Below are positions 1 to 6,755 of a DNA stretch of 8,533 bases, piece by piece; positions within the stretch are counted from its first letter, which is position 1; every line of letters begins with the position of its first letter. Both the position numbers and the translations under genes were made by a program. This DNA is from Nitrospirota bacterium (GTDB taxonomy: Bacteria > Nitrospirota > Nitrospiria > Nitrospirales > UBA8639), in contig CP070628.1 in the NCBI GenBank assembly GCA_020355985.1, forward strand, positions 116,447-124,979, in the 5' to 3' direction. Below the pieces are notes generated by a model. The model made no database searches. It was not told where the DNA came from and worked only from the letters and a program-made list of their open reading frames with translations.

Positions 1-603
1 GCGCTGCAATCTCCCCAATGGGGCTATGATGGTCAATCGCGTGGAGGTTTAAGGGATCCAGAAGAAATCCGGACACAATTTCGGTTGCCCGGTGCTGATC
101 AAGTTCGGCGGTCTGACTCCCAACGTGATCTCTATACCGTCCCAGAAACTGCGACGCAATCCATTACGACACGGGTCGAATCGATTCTTCGTGCTCGACC
201 AACTTTGCGGGTTATAAGGGCAGACGACAGTGATTTTTCCGCAAGCCTGGGTGATGAACCTACTTCCTCTTCTTTGAAAACATTGGCCCAAGAAGTCGGC
301 GAACATTTGAAGGTCGATGGCGTGTTGATGGGTCTGGTTCGGACGTTTCGTGAGCGGGAAGGGACCAGGATTGGGGCAAAACCTGCAGCGGTAGGATTTG
401 AAATATTTTTGATCAGACCGTCTGATGGAACGGTATTGTGGAAAGGGGAGTTTTTTGAGGAACAGAAGCCACTTAACCAGGATATTGTGGGATTTTTCGA
501 AAAAAGTGGTGGGTTTGTGACCGCTCAAGAACTGTCAGAATTAGGTGTACAAAAAGTGATGAAAGCCTTTCCCGTTGGGCAGGTGGCTCCTATTACAGAG
601 TAA
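1..603 (+). CDS. Partial (3' end) probable envelope lipoprotein, LpoB/CsgG-like
   Basis: The frame is open from base 1 to the TAA at 601-603, giving 200 codons of the C-terminal part of a longer protein; the true start lies outside the window. The TTG at 85 is in frame but has no convincing ribosome site, and coding-like sequence continues upstream, so I do not take it as the start. The visible part has a soluble alpha/beta character with no membrane segment. Around visible residues 100-160 there is a DGVLMG strand, an acidic/arginine-rich turn, a PAAVGFEIFL strand and SDGTVLWKGEF. This pattern resembles the small LpoB/CsgG/GNA1162-type lipoproteins that act in cell-envelope assembly. The resemblance is from memory and the signal peptide or lipobox is not visible, so the function is tentative. 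The gene ends 33 nt before hisA on the same strand and may be cotranscribed with it. Confidence 0.7.
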   Translation, partial: ALQSPQWGYDGQSRGGLRDPEEIRTQFRLPGADQVRRSDSQRDLYTVPETATQSITTRVESILRARPTLRVIRADDSDFSASLGDEPTSSSLKTLAQEVGEHLKVDGVLMGLVRTFREREGTRIGAKPAAVGFEIFLIRPSDGTVLWKGEFFEEQKPLNQDIVGFFEKSGGFVTAQELSELGVQKVMKAFPVGQVAPITE

Positions 604-636
604 TCCGTTTCGATTTCGCAAGAGAAAACCAACCCG

Positions 637-1383
637 ATGTTGTTAATTCCTGCGATTGATTTAAAAGATGGTAAATGTGTCCGCTTGCGGCAGGGTGAAA
701 TGAGCCAGGTCACCCGGTATTCGGATGATCCAGTGGGAATGGCTGAACAATGGCAAAATCTTGGTGCCCGGTATTTGCATATTGTGGATTTAGATGGGGC
801 GGTGGAGGGAACACCGAAGCATCTGTCTCAGATTGAAGCAATCGCCAAGAAGCTGACCATTCCCATACAAGTTGGCGGGGGCATTCGAAACGTGGCGACC
901 GTTCAAGCCTATCGCGCCATTGGGGTGGATCGGGTTGTCGTGGGAACGGCGGCATTACAAGATTCGCAATTTTTGGCATCGATCGCTCAGCAATTTCCAC
1001 AGAAAATTTTAGTCGGGATTGATGTGAAGCAGGGGTTAGTTGCCGTTCACGGGTGGACGACGGTTTCTACCTTGACCCCTCGACAGGTGTTTGACTCCAT
1101 AAAAGAACTTCCCTTGGGTGGCATTGTCTATACGGATATTTCTCGAGATGGCATGTTGAACGGCCCTAACGTTTCTGCATTGCGAGAAGCAGCGGAAGCT
1201 TCACCGGTTCCGGTTATTGCTTCCGGCGGCGTCACCGCGTTAGATGATATTCGAGCGATCCAAGAGATTGGTGGCAATATTTCTGGTGTCATCATTGGAA
1301 AGGCTCTGTATGAAGGGACGTTGGATTTGAAGGCAGCTCTAGCCCTGCGCCATTCGGCTGGAGAGGCAGGGGCGGTATGTTAA
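637..1383 (+). CDS. hisA: HisA, ProFAR isomerase (histidine biosynthesis)
   Basis: This cytoplasmic (beta/alpha)8-barrel enzyme isomerises ProFAR to PRFAR by an Amadori rearrangement, the step just before imidazole glycerol phosphate synthase. The 248-residue length is normal for the family. The N-terminal [16 protein letters not shown] carries the catalytic base Asp8, and the second catalytic aspartate is Asp129 in VGIDVKQG. Phosphate-binding loops are seen at VGGGIR (79-84) and ASGGV (195-199), with TDISRDGM at 166-173 and the terminal GKALYEG at 221-227. The TDISRDG and GKALYEG signatures favour HisA over HisF. The ATG at 637 starts exactly at the conserved N-terminus, although the Shine-Dalgarno is weak (a purine stretch near 620-627). 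The 3' end overlaps hisF by 7 nt, implying translational coupling. Confidence 0.97.
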   Translation: MLLIPAIDLKDGKCVRLRQGEMSQVTRYSDDPVGMAEQWQNLGARYLHIVDLDGAVEGTPKHLSQIEAIAKKLTIPIQVGGGIRNVATVQAYRAIGVDRVVVGTAALQDSQFLASIAQQFPQKILVGIDVKQGLVAVHGWTTVSTLTPRQVFDSIKELPLGGIVYTDISRDGMLNGPNVSALREAAEASPVPVIASGGVTALDDIRAIQEIGGNISGVIIGKALYEGTLDLKAALALRHSAGEAGAVC

Positions 1384-2174
1384 CCAAGCGCATCATTCCC
1401 TGTCTGGACGTCAAAGATGGGCGCGTCGTCAAAGGAGTCTCGTTTGTGAATCTGCGTGATGCGGGTGACCCTGTTCACGTGGCTCAGGTCTATGATCGGG
1501 AAGGGGCTGACGAGCTATGTTTCCTGGACATTACGGCCTCGCATGAAAAACGGGATACGATTTTGGATGTGGTGGTGCGGACAGCAGAGCACGTGTTTAT
1601 GCCCTTGACGGTTGGTGGTGGAATTCGCTCATTGGAAGATATTCGTCGATTGCTGGAAGCTGGAGCGGATAAAGTCAGTATCAATACCGCAGCTGTCCAG
1701 CAACCAGATTTTGTGAAAGCGGCAGCCAAGCGATTTGGCTCGCAATGTATCGTGGTCGCCATTGATGCCAAACGTTCGACAGGCGGCGAAAAAGGTGGTC
1801 AACAATGGGAAGTCTTTACCCATGGCGGACGCAATACGACTGGGTTGGATGCAGTTCGATGGGCCCAGCGGATGATGGATTTTGGAGCGGGAGAGATTTT
1901 GTTAACCAGTATGGATCAGGACGGGACAAAAGATGGGTATGATTTGCCATTGACGGCGGCCATTTCTGATGCAGTGACGATTCCAGTTATTGCCTCCGGG
2001 GGAGCTGGCACTCTTCACCATTTGTACGAGGCATTTACTCTGGGGAAAGCTGATGCGGTTTTAGCCGCCTCCATCTTTCATTTCCAAACCTATTCGATGG
2101 GACAAGCTAAATCTTTTTTGTCTGAGCGAGGTATCCCGATGCGGCCAGTATCGGTTCCCGTTTCGATTGCATAA
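1377..2174 (+). CDS. hisF: HisF, imidazole glycerol phosphate synthase cyclase subunit
   Basis: HisF is the cyclase half of imidazole glycerol phosphate synthase. It uses ammonia channelled from the glutaminase HisH to convert PRFAR into imidazole glycerol phosphate and AICAR, linking histidine to purine synthesis. The barrel signature starts at residue 1 ([19 protein letters not shown]). Catalytic Asp11 and Asp130 (VVAIDAKR) are in the standard positions. Phosphate loops are VGGGIRS (79-85) and ASGGAG (206-211), with [15 protein letters not shown] at 175-189 and AASIFHF at 230-236. At 265 residues it is about ten longer than usual, because of a short tail after GIPMRP. The ATG lies inside the end of hisA, and a GGAGAGG-type purine stretch about 10 nt upstream could serve as ribosome site. 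HisH, its obligate partner in vivo, is not in the window and should be encoded elsewhere, possibly upstream. Confidence 0.97.
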   Translation: MLTKRIIPCLDVKDGRVVKGVSFVNLRDAGDPVHVAQVYDREGADELCFLDITASHEKRDTILDVVVRTAEHVFMPLTVGGGIRSLEDIRRLLEAGADKVSINTAAVQQPDFVKAAAKRFGSQCIVVAIDAKRSTGGEKGGQQWEVFTHGGRNTTGLDAVRWAQRMMDFGAGEILLTSMDQDGTKDGYDLPLTAAISDAVTIPVIASGGAGTLHHLYEAFTLGKADAVLAASIFHFQTYSMGQAKSFLSERGIPMRPVSVPVSIA

Positions 2175-2180
2175 AACCAG

Positions 2181-2873
2181 ATGAGCGAAAAATCTAAATC
2201 ACTGACACCACAATTTGATCCACAGGGACTGTTACCCTGTATTGTGCAGGATTGGTTAGACGGGACAGTCTTGATGGTTGGATTTATGAATCAGGAAGCC
2301 TGGGACATGACGCAACAATCCCAACGAGTACATTTTTGGAGCAGGTCCCGACAACAGCTTTGGAAAAAGGGCGAAACCTCAGGGCATGAGCTGGTACTCA
2401 AGCAAGTCTTTCTTGATTGTGATCAAGATACGCTGTTGGTCAAGGTCCAACCTATTGGTCCGACCTGTCATACTGGCCGTCGGTCCTGTTTTTTTACATC
2501 GCTGACTTCGACATCCGAACAAGACATGACAATTCCTGAGGGCACCGCATGGGGAGGGATCACCCAACGTCTTTATGAAAGGGTTTTAGATCGAAAAGCC
2601 AATTCCAGTTCGGACTCGTATGTTTCGAAATTGATGGAAGGGGGCGTTGATCGCATTTTAAAAAAAGTTGTTGAAGAATCTGGTGAGGTCGTTTTAGCTG
2701 GGAAAAATGGGAACCGTGAAGAGATTATCTATGAAATGGCCGATCTATGGTTTCATTCGTTAATCATGCTTGGGCATTTTTCGATTCCTCCAGATGACAT
2801 CTATCAAGAACTGGGCAAGCGATTTGGGAAGTCAGGGGTTCGAGCATATGAAAATGAGGCCTCTGATGGATGA
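2181..2873 (+). CDS. hisIE: HisIE, bifunctional PRA-CH / PRA-PH
   Basis: This fusion enzyme carries out the second and third steps of histidine synthesis. The C-terminal HisE domain hydrolyses PR-ATP to PR-AMP plus pyrophosphate, and the N-terminal HisI domain opens the adenine ring to give ProFAR, the HisA substrate. The HisI half spans about residues 10-110. It includes FWSRSRQQLWKKGETSGH, the DCDQD metal-binding segment (79-83) and CHTGRRSCF (96-104), whose cysteines C80, C96 and C103 fit the family's zinc site. The HisE half spans about 128-222, with a MazG-like all-alpha pattern: KKVVEESGEV (161-170) supplies the acidic metal ligands and EMADLWFH (185-192) completes the site. The length of 230 residues is usual for fused HisIE. 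The ATG lies 6 nt after the hisF stop with no obvious Shine-Dalgarno, so coupling to hisF translation is likely. Confidence 0.96.
   Translation: MSEKSKSLTPQFDPQGLLPCIVQDWLDGTVLMVGFMNQEAWDMTQQSQRVHFWSRSRQQLWKKGETSGHELVLKQVFLDCDQDTLLVKVQPIGPTCHTGRRSCFFTSLTSTSEQDMTIPEGTAWGGITQRLYERVLDRKANSSSDSYVSKLMEGGVDRILKKVVEESGEVVLAGKNGNREEIIYEMADLWFHSLIMLGHFSIPPDDIYQELGKRFGKSGVRAYENEASDG
2855..2859 (+). promoter_or_regulatory. Ribosome binding site that sets the HIT gene start
   Basis: TGAGG lies 6 nt before the ATG at 2866. This favours 2866 over the in-frame ATGs at 2848 and 2854 and over the much longer reading starting at 2770, which would read through more than 90 nt of hisIE coding sequence. The conserved HIT N-terminus also begins at 2866. 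Confidence 0.6.
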
Positions 2874-3210
2874 GTGTATCTTTTGTCAGATTGTTGGAGG
2901 GGCGATTCCCACAACAAAACTCTATGAAGATGATCAGGTTATCGCGTTTGACGATATTAACCCCCAAGCACGGGTGCATGTTTTAGTCATTCCCAAGCGA
3001 CATGTGGTCTCCTTGGACGATACGCAAGATTCCGATTCGATATTATTGGGACAATTGATGGTCGTATGTGCGAAGGTGGCCAGAGAGCGTGCCATTGTGG
3101 AAAGTGGGTATCGAGTGGTGACGAATACTGGGCGGAGCGCAGGACAGTCTGTCTTTCATCTCCATTTGCATGTCCTGGGCGGTCGGTCTTTTGATTGGCC
3201 ACCAGGGTAA
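2866..3210 (+). CDS. HIT-family (HINT-like) nucleotide phosphoramidase/hydrolase
   Basis: This is a small cytoplasmic histidine-triad protein. Family members hydrolyse or transfer nucleotidyl groups, typically acting on AMP-N-phosphoramidates, acyl-adenylates or dinucleoside polyphosphates through a nucleotidyl-histidine intermediate. From the ATG at 2866 it has 114 residues, the usual HINT length. It starts DECIFCQIVGGAIPTTKLYED, with Cys4 and Cys7 as in zinc-binding HINT proteins. It continues with FDDINPQARVHVLVIPKRH (28-46), TNTGRSAGQSV (86-96) and the catalytic triad HLHLHVLGG (98-106). The catalytic histidine should be the central one, His100. The gene overlaps hisIE by 8 nt and so is part of the his transcript. 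A role in clearing adenylylated by-products is possible but is only inference. The physiological substrate cannot be read from the sequence. Confidence 0.94.
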   Translation: MDECIFCQIVGGAIPTTKLYEDDQVIAFDDINPQARVHVLVIPKRHVVSLDDTQDSDSILLGQLMVVCAKVARERAIVESGYRVVTNTGRSAGQSVFHLHLHVLGGRSFDWPPG

Positions 3211-3261
3211 TACTCACTAAATGAGGAAGTTCGCATTTCTGTTCCAATTGGTGGTGGTGAG

Positions 3262-5085
3262 ATGACGAGTCAAAAACGAGGCGTCCCTTCCGAAACCATT
3301 CAGCAAATTCGGGAACGTATCGATATCGTTGATTTGATTTCCACCTATGTGAGTCTTTCCAAAGCAGGGCAGAATTTTAAAGGCCTGTGTCCCTTCCATT
3401 CTGAAAAATCTCCATCCTTTTCAGTAAATCCCTCGAGTCAATATTTTCATTGTTTCGGCTGCCAAGCTGGAGGGGATGCCTTTACGTTTCTCATGAAACA
3501 AGAAAATATGGATTTTATGGAAGCCCTTCGAGAACTGAGTCAGCGAGCCGGGGTGGTCCTTCCCGAACGACGTAAGGCCATCTCCCGTCCGGGATCTGGT
3601 TTGTCTCGTGAGCGATATTTTCATCTCTACCAATTGGCCGCCACGTGGTTTCACCACAATCTCCAAGAATCGGCGGAAGCTCAAGATGCCAGGGCATACT
3701 TGGATCAACGGGGCATTGCTCGGGAGTCTTGGACGACGTTTCAATTAGGATATGCGCCCCGGGGTTGGAATGGGCTGTCTCAGTGGATGGAACGGCAAGC
3801 GGTCAAAGGTGAAGAACTCATTCATGCTGGATTGGTGGTGCGCAAAGAACAAGAAGGTGCCAGAGGCTTTTCCTCGTATGATCGGTTTCGCAATCGGGTA
3901 TTGTTTCCCATCGCGGATACCAGAGGCCAAATCTTGGCCTTTGGCGGTCGAGTGATGCAGGATGAGGTCTCTCCGAAATATCTCAATTCTCCAGAAACCG
4001 ATCTGTTTAACAAGGGACGATCACTGTATGGTTTAGATAAGGCCAAGCAGCCAGCAATGGCCGCTGGCCGTTTTTATTTGGTTGAAGGCTATTTCGATGC
4101 CATTACCCTACATGAATATGGCATGCCAAATGTTGTGGCTCCCCTGGGAACCGCATTGACCACTGAACATGTGCAGGTGTTGCGGCGGTTTGTACCCTCA
4201 GTCACGTTGGTTTTTGATGGAGACACTGCTGGGGTGAATGCGGCGTTGCGCACCCTCGACTTATTTCTGAATTCGGGTATGGATGTGCGGGTGTTGTTGT
4301 TGCCTGCAGGGGATGATCCTGACACGTTTATGAGAACTCATGGCGTGGAAGCGTTTCGGGAGTTGGAGGCGCGAGCCGCCACGCTTTTAGATTTTGTGGT
4401 GACCTCAGTCTTGGCGAAAGCCAAAAAAGATTCGATTCAAGATCGAGTCAAATGTGCTGATGAGGTCTTGGCAATTCTTCAAAAAACAAAGAATCCTCTC
4501 GAGAAAGACGAGTATCTTAAGGTGGTTTCCGAACGACTAGGTATTCGACAGGATTTACTCAGGAAACGGTTGCCAACGCTGCGACTTCGCGTTGATTCGG
4601 TTAGGCCCGTATCCAACCCGCCTGAGTTACCTGCTGAGGTCTCTCTGCCGGCAGGGAAACGAGAAGAGCGCGATTTGATTATTCTTTTACTGCAGGGACG
4701 CCTGGAACCTACGCACATCCTTGCATTAGATGCGGAAGTTTTTACAGTTCCGGTCTATCGGCATCTTCTTGCTCAAGCCATTTCTCACCGCAATGAGGCC
4801 GGACAAATAGACCTCAATGGGTTGCGAGGAGCGCTGAGTGATGATCCGGCTTACGAAGAGTTGGTCGCACAATTGAGTGTATGGGATCTCTACCTTGAGG
4901 ATACCTATGACCATGTTGTTGGATGTCTTCGCATTCTAGAAAATAAACGACTCCAGCGCAGATTAGATGAGTTAATTGGGCAGCTCAAAACTGCAGAACG
5001 AGAAGGGCGTCATGAAGATGTAGATGCCTTGAACCTTCAAATCAATGGAATTCGAAACCAGAAAGCTGGTTTAATGGTTTCCTGA
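3262..5085 (+). CDS. dnaG: DnaG, bacterial DNA primase
   Basis: DnaG makes the RNA primers for leading- and lagging-strand DNA synthesis and is recruited to the fork by the DnaB helicase. The 607 residues are a normal length. The N-terminal CHC2 zinc-binding domain has ligands Cys43, His46, Cys64 and Cys67 (CPFH and CFGC). The catalytic core follows, with RFRNRVLFPI (208-217), FGGRVM (228-232) and PKYLNSPET (238-246). The TOPRIM metal site is VEGYFDA (Glu275), FDGDTAG (Asp319, Asp321) and GDDPDTF (Asp352, Asp354). Residues from about 440 on are the poorly conserved helical DnaB-interaction region, ending in a charged helix. The ATG at 3262 is preceded by a GGTGAG purine stretch that sits closer than ideal, but the conserved N-terminus supports it. 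The gene follows the HIT gene by 51 nt. rpoD does not follow, unlike in many bacteria. Confidence 0.97.
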   Translation: MTSQKRGVPSETIQQIRERIDIVDLISTYVSLSKAGQNFKGLCPFHSEKSPSFSVNPSSQYFHCFGCQAGGDAFTFLMKQENMDFMEALRELSQRAGVVLPERRKAISRPGSGLSRERYFHLYQLAATWFHHNLQESAEAQDARAYLDQRGIARESWTTFQLGYAPRGWNGLSQWMERQAVKGEELIHAGLVVRKEQEGARGFSSYDRFRNRVLFPIADTRGQILAFGGRVMQDEVSPKYLNSPETDLFNKGRSLYGLDKAKQPAMAAGRFYLVEGYFDAITLHEYGMPNVVAPLGTALTTEHVQVLRRFVPSVTLVFDGDTAGVNAALRTLDLFLNSGMDVRVLLLPAGDDPDTFMRTHGVEAFRELEARAATLLDFVVTSVLAKAKKDSIQDRVKCADEVLAILQKTKNPLEKDEYLKVVSERLGIRQDLLRKRLPTLRLRVDSVRPVSNPPELPAEVSLPAGKREERDLIILLLQGRLEPTHILALDAEVFTVPVYRHLLAQAISHRNEAGQIDLNGLRGALSDDPAYEELVAQLSVWDLYLEDTYDHVVGCLRILENKRLQRRLDELIGQLKTAEREGRHEDVDALNLQINGIRNQKAGLMVS

Positions 5086-5111
5086 GGAATTTTCAGCCAA
5101 GACCAAAGAAA

Positions 5112-5133
5112 AGGAGAAAAGGTATTTTTTCCT
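5112..5133 (+). repeat. Imperfect A/T-rich inverted repeat after dnaG
   Basis: AGGAGAAAA at 5112-5120 can pair with TTTTTTCCT at 5125-5133 around a 4-nt GGTA loop. That gives nine pairs in RNA, one of them G-U. It lies 26 nt after the dnaG stop. The stem is weak and its U-run is inside the stem with none following, so it is a poor intrinsic terminator. It could be a weak 3'-end stabiliser or chance. Confidence 0.3.
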
Positions 5134-5162
5134 GGAGCCAATCTATGGTAAAAGATTATCAT
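5133..5162 (+). promoter_or_regulatory. Possible weak promoter for the CAU tRNA
   Basis: TATCAT at 5157-5162 matches the -10 consensus at five of six bases and would start transcription about 10 nt before the tRNA. The best -35 partner, TGGAGC at 5133-5138 with an 18-nt spacer, matches only three of six. The tRNA could instead be cotranscribed with dnaG. Confidence 0.25.
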
Positions 5163-5180
5163 ACGCTATTGTGGCGTTTT

Positions 5181-5257
5181 GGGCCCATAGCTCAGTTGGT
5201 TAGAGCGGCTGACTCATAATCAGTTGGTCCCAGGTTCAAGTCCTGGTGGGCCCACCA
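5181..5257 (+). tRNA. tRNA with CAU anticodon, most likely tRNA-Ile2 (lysidine type)
   Basis: A full cloverleaf with encoded CCA is present. The acceptor GGGCCCA (5181-5187) pairs with TGGGCCC (5247-5253). The D arm is GCTC/GAGC. The anticodon stem GCTGA/TCAGT holds loop CTCATAA with anticodon CAT at 5215-5217. The variable loop is TGGTC, and the T arm CCAGG/CCTGG has loop TTCAAGT. The discriminator is A. It is not initiator tRNA: the first acceptor pair is G-C and the anticodon stem lacks the GGG/CCC run. The CTCATAATC context, and C4-G69 and C5-G68 (which I recall as TilS recognition pairs in E. coli), favour tRNA-Ile2, whose C34 becomes lysidine to read AUA. Elongator tRNA-Met is the alternative. 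Confidence 0.95.
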
Positions 5258-5311
5258 AGATAACGGGCCGGACTTGAAACGCTAACACGGTGAGTGGGTT
5301 TTGTTAATGTT

Positions 5312-5316
5312 GGAGA
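5312..5316 (+). promoter_or_regulatory. Ribosome binding site that sets the zinc-ribbon gene start
   Basis: GGAGA lies 4-5 nt before the GTG at 5321. This favours that start over the in-frame GTG at 5294, which has no good ribosome site and would add nine residues (MGFVNVGDF) not typical of the family. Confidence 0.6.
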
Positions 5317-5320
5317 CTTT

Positions 5321-6049
5321 GTGAATTCGCAGCTGCAATTGCTTATTGAACTTCAAAAGTTTGATCTTCGAATTTTTCAGATTCAAGATGCCCAACGTAA
5401 AGCTCCAGAGCTTCTCAAAGCGGTTGAATCTCCCCTTCAAGAAATTCTCACTCGTCTGCAAACGTTGAAAAACACTGGGGAATCCCTTGTGAAGCAGCAA
5501 CGGAGTGCGGAGCGTGAGTTAGCCACTCAGGAGGATTTACTGCACAAAGTGCGTAGTCGACTGTCTGAGTTAAAAACCAATAAAGAATACCAGGCGCACT
5601 TGTTTGAAATTGAGCAGGCCAGAAAGAAAAAGGATTCCATTGAGGAGGGTGTGCTAGAAACAATGGCTCGGGTTGAGGAAAACACGCAGGCGATCAAGGA
5701 ACTTGAAGTACAAGCCCAAGAGGCCCAAAAGGTGTTTAATGTTGAAAAGGCCAGGGTAGAAGGTCAAATATCAGATTTAGCCAATGAGTTAAGCGATTTG
5801 GAGCAACAGCAAAAAATCATAGCTGATTCAGTAGAAAAACCCTTGCTCGCTAGGTACAACGGCTTAAAAACGAGGCGAAAAGGATTTGCCGTCGCTGAAG
5901 TTCGAGACGGGGCCTGTGGTGGTTGTCGACTTCAACTGCCTCCTCAACTCGTTGCTGAAGTGAGAAGAGGGGATGAATTAATGGACTGTTCCTATTGCCA
6001 TCGTATTCTCTTCATGGCCCACCATCTTGAAGTAGAAACCTTCGATTAG
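5321..6049 (+). CDS. Coiled-coil protein with C-terminal C4 zinc ribbon (CT398/zf-RING_7 family)
   Basis: The product is 242 residues from the GTG at 5321. Residues 1-170 are almost entirely a long antiparallel-type coiled coil. They begin with NSQLQLLIELQKFDLRI and include the family's conserved turn TNKEYQAH (86-93). The C-terminal zinc ribbon has Cys199 and Cys202 (CGGC) and Cys223 and Cys226 (CSYC), separated by a loop containing LPPQLVAEVRRGDELMDC. This architecture matches the widespread PF02591 zinc-ribbon family (Chlamydia CT398 is the structurally known member). Its role is not settled; links to RNA metabolism, secretion or sigma-54 have been suggested for relatives. It has no signal peptide and should be cytoplasmic. 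It lies between a tRNA and rnpB. That neighbourhood is suggestive of an RNA-related job but does not prove one. Confidence 0.92.
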   Translation: MNSQLQLLIELQKFDLRIFQIQDAQRKAPELLKAVESPLQEILTRLQTLKNTGESLVKQQRSAERELATQEDLLHKVRSRLSELKTNKEYQAHLFEIEQARKKKDSIEEGVLETMARVEENTQAIKELEVQAQEAQKVFNVEKARVEGQISDLANELSDLEQQQKIIADSVEKPLLARYNGLKTRRKGFAVAEVRDGACGGCRLQLPPQLVAEVRRGDELMDCSYCHRILFMAHHLEVETFD

Positions 6050-6073
6050 CCTTCTTAGGCTTCCACGCTCCCC

Positions 6074-6102
6074 TTGCATTCCCTTTCTTCTAGTCTTACC
6101 AT
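6074..6102 (+). promoter_or_regulatory. Probable sigma-70 promoter of rnpB
   Basis: TTGCAT at 6074-6079 and TACCAT at 6097-6102 are separated by exactly 17 nt. Each hexamer is only a partial consensus match. A start 7-8 nt beyond the -10 falls at 6109-6110, which coincides with the 5' end of RNase P RNA predicted independently from the P1 helix. Confidence 0.5.
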
Positions 6103-6109
6103 GATAGGC

Positions 6110-6537
6110 GGTGGTGAAAGTGGGCCGGGTGATCGCTCACGAAACATATGTGAGAGGAAAGTCCGGACTCCAAAGGGCAAGGTGCTGGGTAACGCCCAGG
6201 CGGAGCGATCCGACACCAGCGCCACAGAAAAAATACCGCCGATGGCTGAGGCTTCAGTCAGGTAAGGGTGAAATGGTGGGGTAAGAGCCCACCGCGCTTG
6301 TGGTGACACAAGTGGCAGGGTAAGCGTCACCTGGAGCAAAACCAAATAGGGGAACGAGTCTCTGTTTTGATGAGGAAGTGATTCCTCATTAGAAGGGGAG
6401 GGAGGTCGGCCCGGCCAAGGGTCCCGGGTAGGTTGCTTGAAGCCTAGGGTAACCTAGGTTCCAGAGAAATGGTCACCGCTGAATAAGGCTATCCTTAATT
6501 CGGTACAGAATCCGGCTTATAGGCCCGCTTCTCCACC
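6110..6537 (+). ncRNA. rnpB: RNase P RNA, bacterial class A
   Basis: This is the catalytic RNA of RNase P, which cleaves 5' leaders from precursor tRNAs with the RnpA protein. Conserved elements occur in order. GAGGAAAGTCCGGACTCC is at 6154-6171. A GGTAACGCC-containing stem lies around 6185-6200. CCACAGAAAAAATACCGCC is at 6222-6240. GGTAAGGGTGAAA is at 6261-6273, followed by GGTGGGGTAAGAGCCCACC, and the 3' signature ACAGAATCCGGCTTA is at 6505-6519. Ends are set by P1: GGTGG...GGGCC from 6110 pairs with GGCCC...CCACC ending at 6537. A run of seven T residues follows at 6538-6544 and probably marks the transcription end. The length of about 428 nt is on the long side for class A, so added helices in the middle are expected. 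Ends are accurate to a few bases. Confidence 0.96.
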
Positions 6538-6659
6538 TTTTTTTAACGATTGAACAGGTTATTCGAGACTTTACGGAGAAATTTTACCGTTTGTCCTATT
6601 CATTATATGTCTGAATGAGTGACCTGAGTATATTAAAAGAAATCTCTTAACATCTTGAT

Positions 6660-6688
6660 TTGACCAGAGTTTTTGGCGTTGCTAGAAT
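6660..6688 (+). promoter_or_regulatory. Strong sigma-70-type promoter of tRNA-Glu
   Basis: TTGACC at 6660-6665 and TAGAAT at 6683-6688 match the -35 and -10 consensus at five of six bases each, with an ideal 17-nt spacer. Transcription would start near 6695, giving a leader of about 60 nt before the tRNA. This is the best promoter in the window and makes tRNA-Glu an independent unit. Confidence 0.8.
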
Positions 6689-6718
6689 CGGCAGCTTTAT
6701 TTGCGCTGATTCAGCACT

Positions 6719-6736
6719 AAAGAGCAAGGTCTCTTT
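6719..6736 (+). repeat. Small hairpin in the tRNA-Glu leader
   Basis: AAAGAG (6719-6724) and CTCTTT (6731-6736) are perfect complements around a 6-nt loop. The structure lies wholly in the leader to be removed by RNase P. It could aid leader processing, but a 6-bp stem of this composition may be chance. Confidence 0.35.
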
Positions 6737-6755
6737 TGAGTAATCTGTCTCATAC

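Larger units (their letters stand above)
6545..6755. other. Non-coding spacer between rnpB and tRNA-Glu
   Basis: I see no supportable gene here. The first part (6545-6659) is AT-rich without a clear motif. The second part holds the tRNA-Glu promoter (6660-6688) and a roughly 60-nt tRNA leader. Confidence 0.6.

Noticed and set aside
49..528. Minus-strand open frame of 159 codons at the left end
   Set aside because: It lies opposite a better-supported plus-strand coding frame, has no domain features, and is rich in residues typical of antisense translation.
2770..2865. Longer HIT protein starting inside hisIE
   Set aside because: The extra 32 residues come from hisIE in another frame and do not match the HIT N-terminus, which begins at 2866.
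6074..6265. Plus-strand open frame of 63 codons across the rnpB start
   Set aside because: It overlaps the promoter and conserved core of RNase P RNA. The peptide is the translation of structural RNA sequence.
6055..6345. Minus-strand open frame of 96 codons over the 5' half of rnpB
   Set aside because: It is antisense to a highly conserved structural RNA and its composition is dictated by that RNA. No ribosome site or recognisable domain.
6573..6590. ACGG...CCGT dyad downstream of rnpB as a terminator
   Set aside because: The stem has only four terminal pairs with mismatches inside and a poor T-tract. The T-run at 6538-6544 is the better candidate for the rnpB transcript end.
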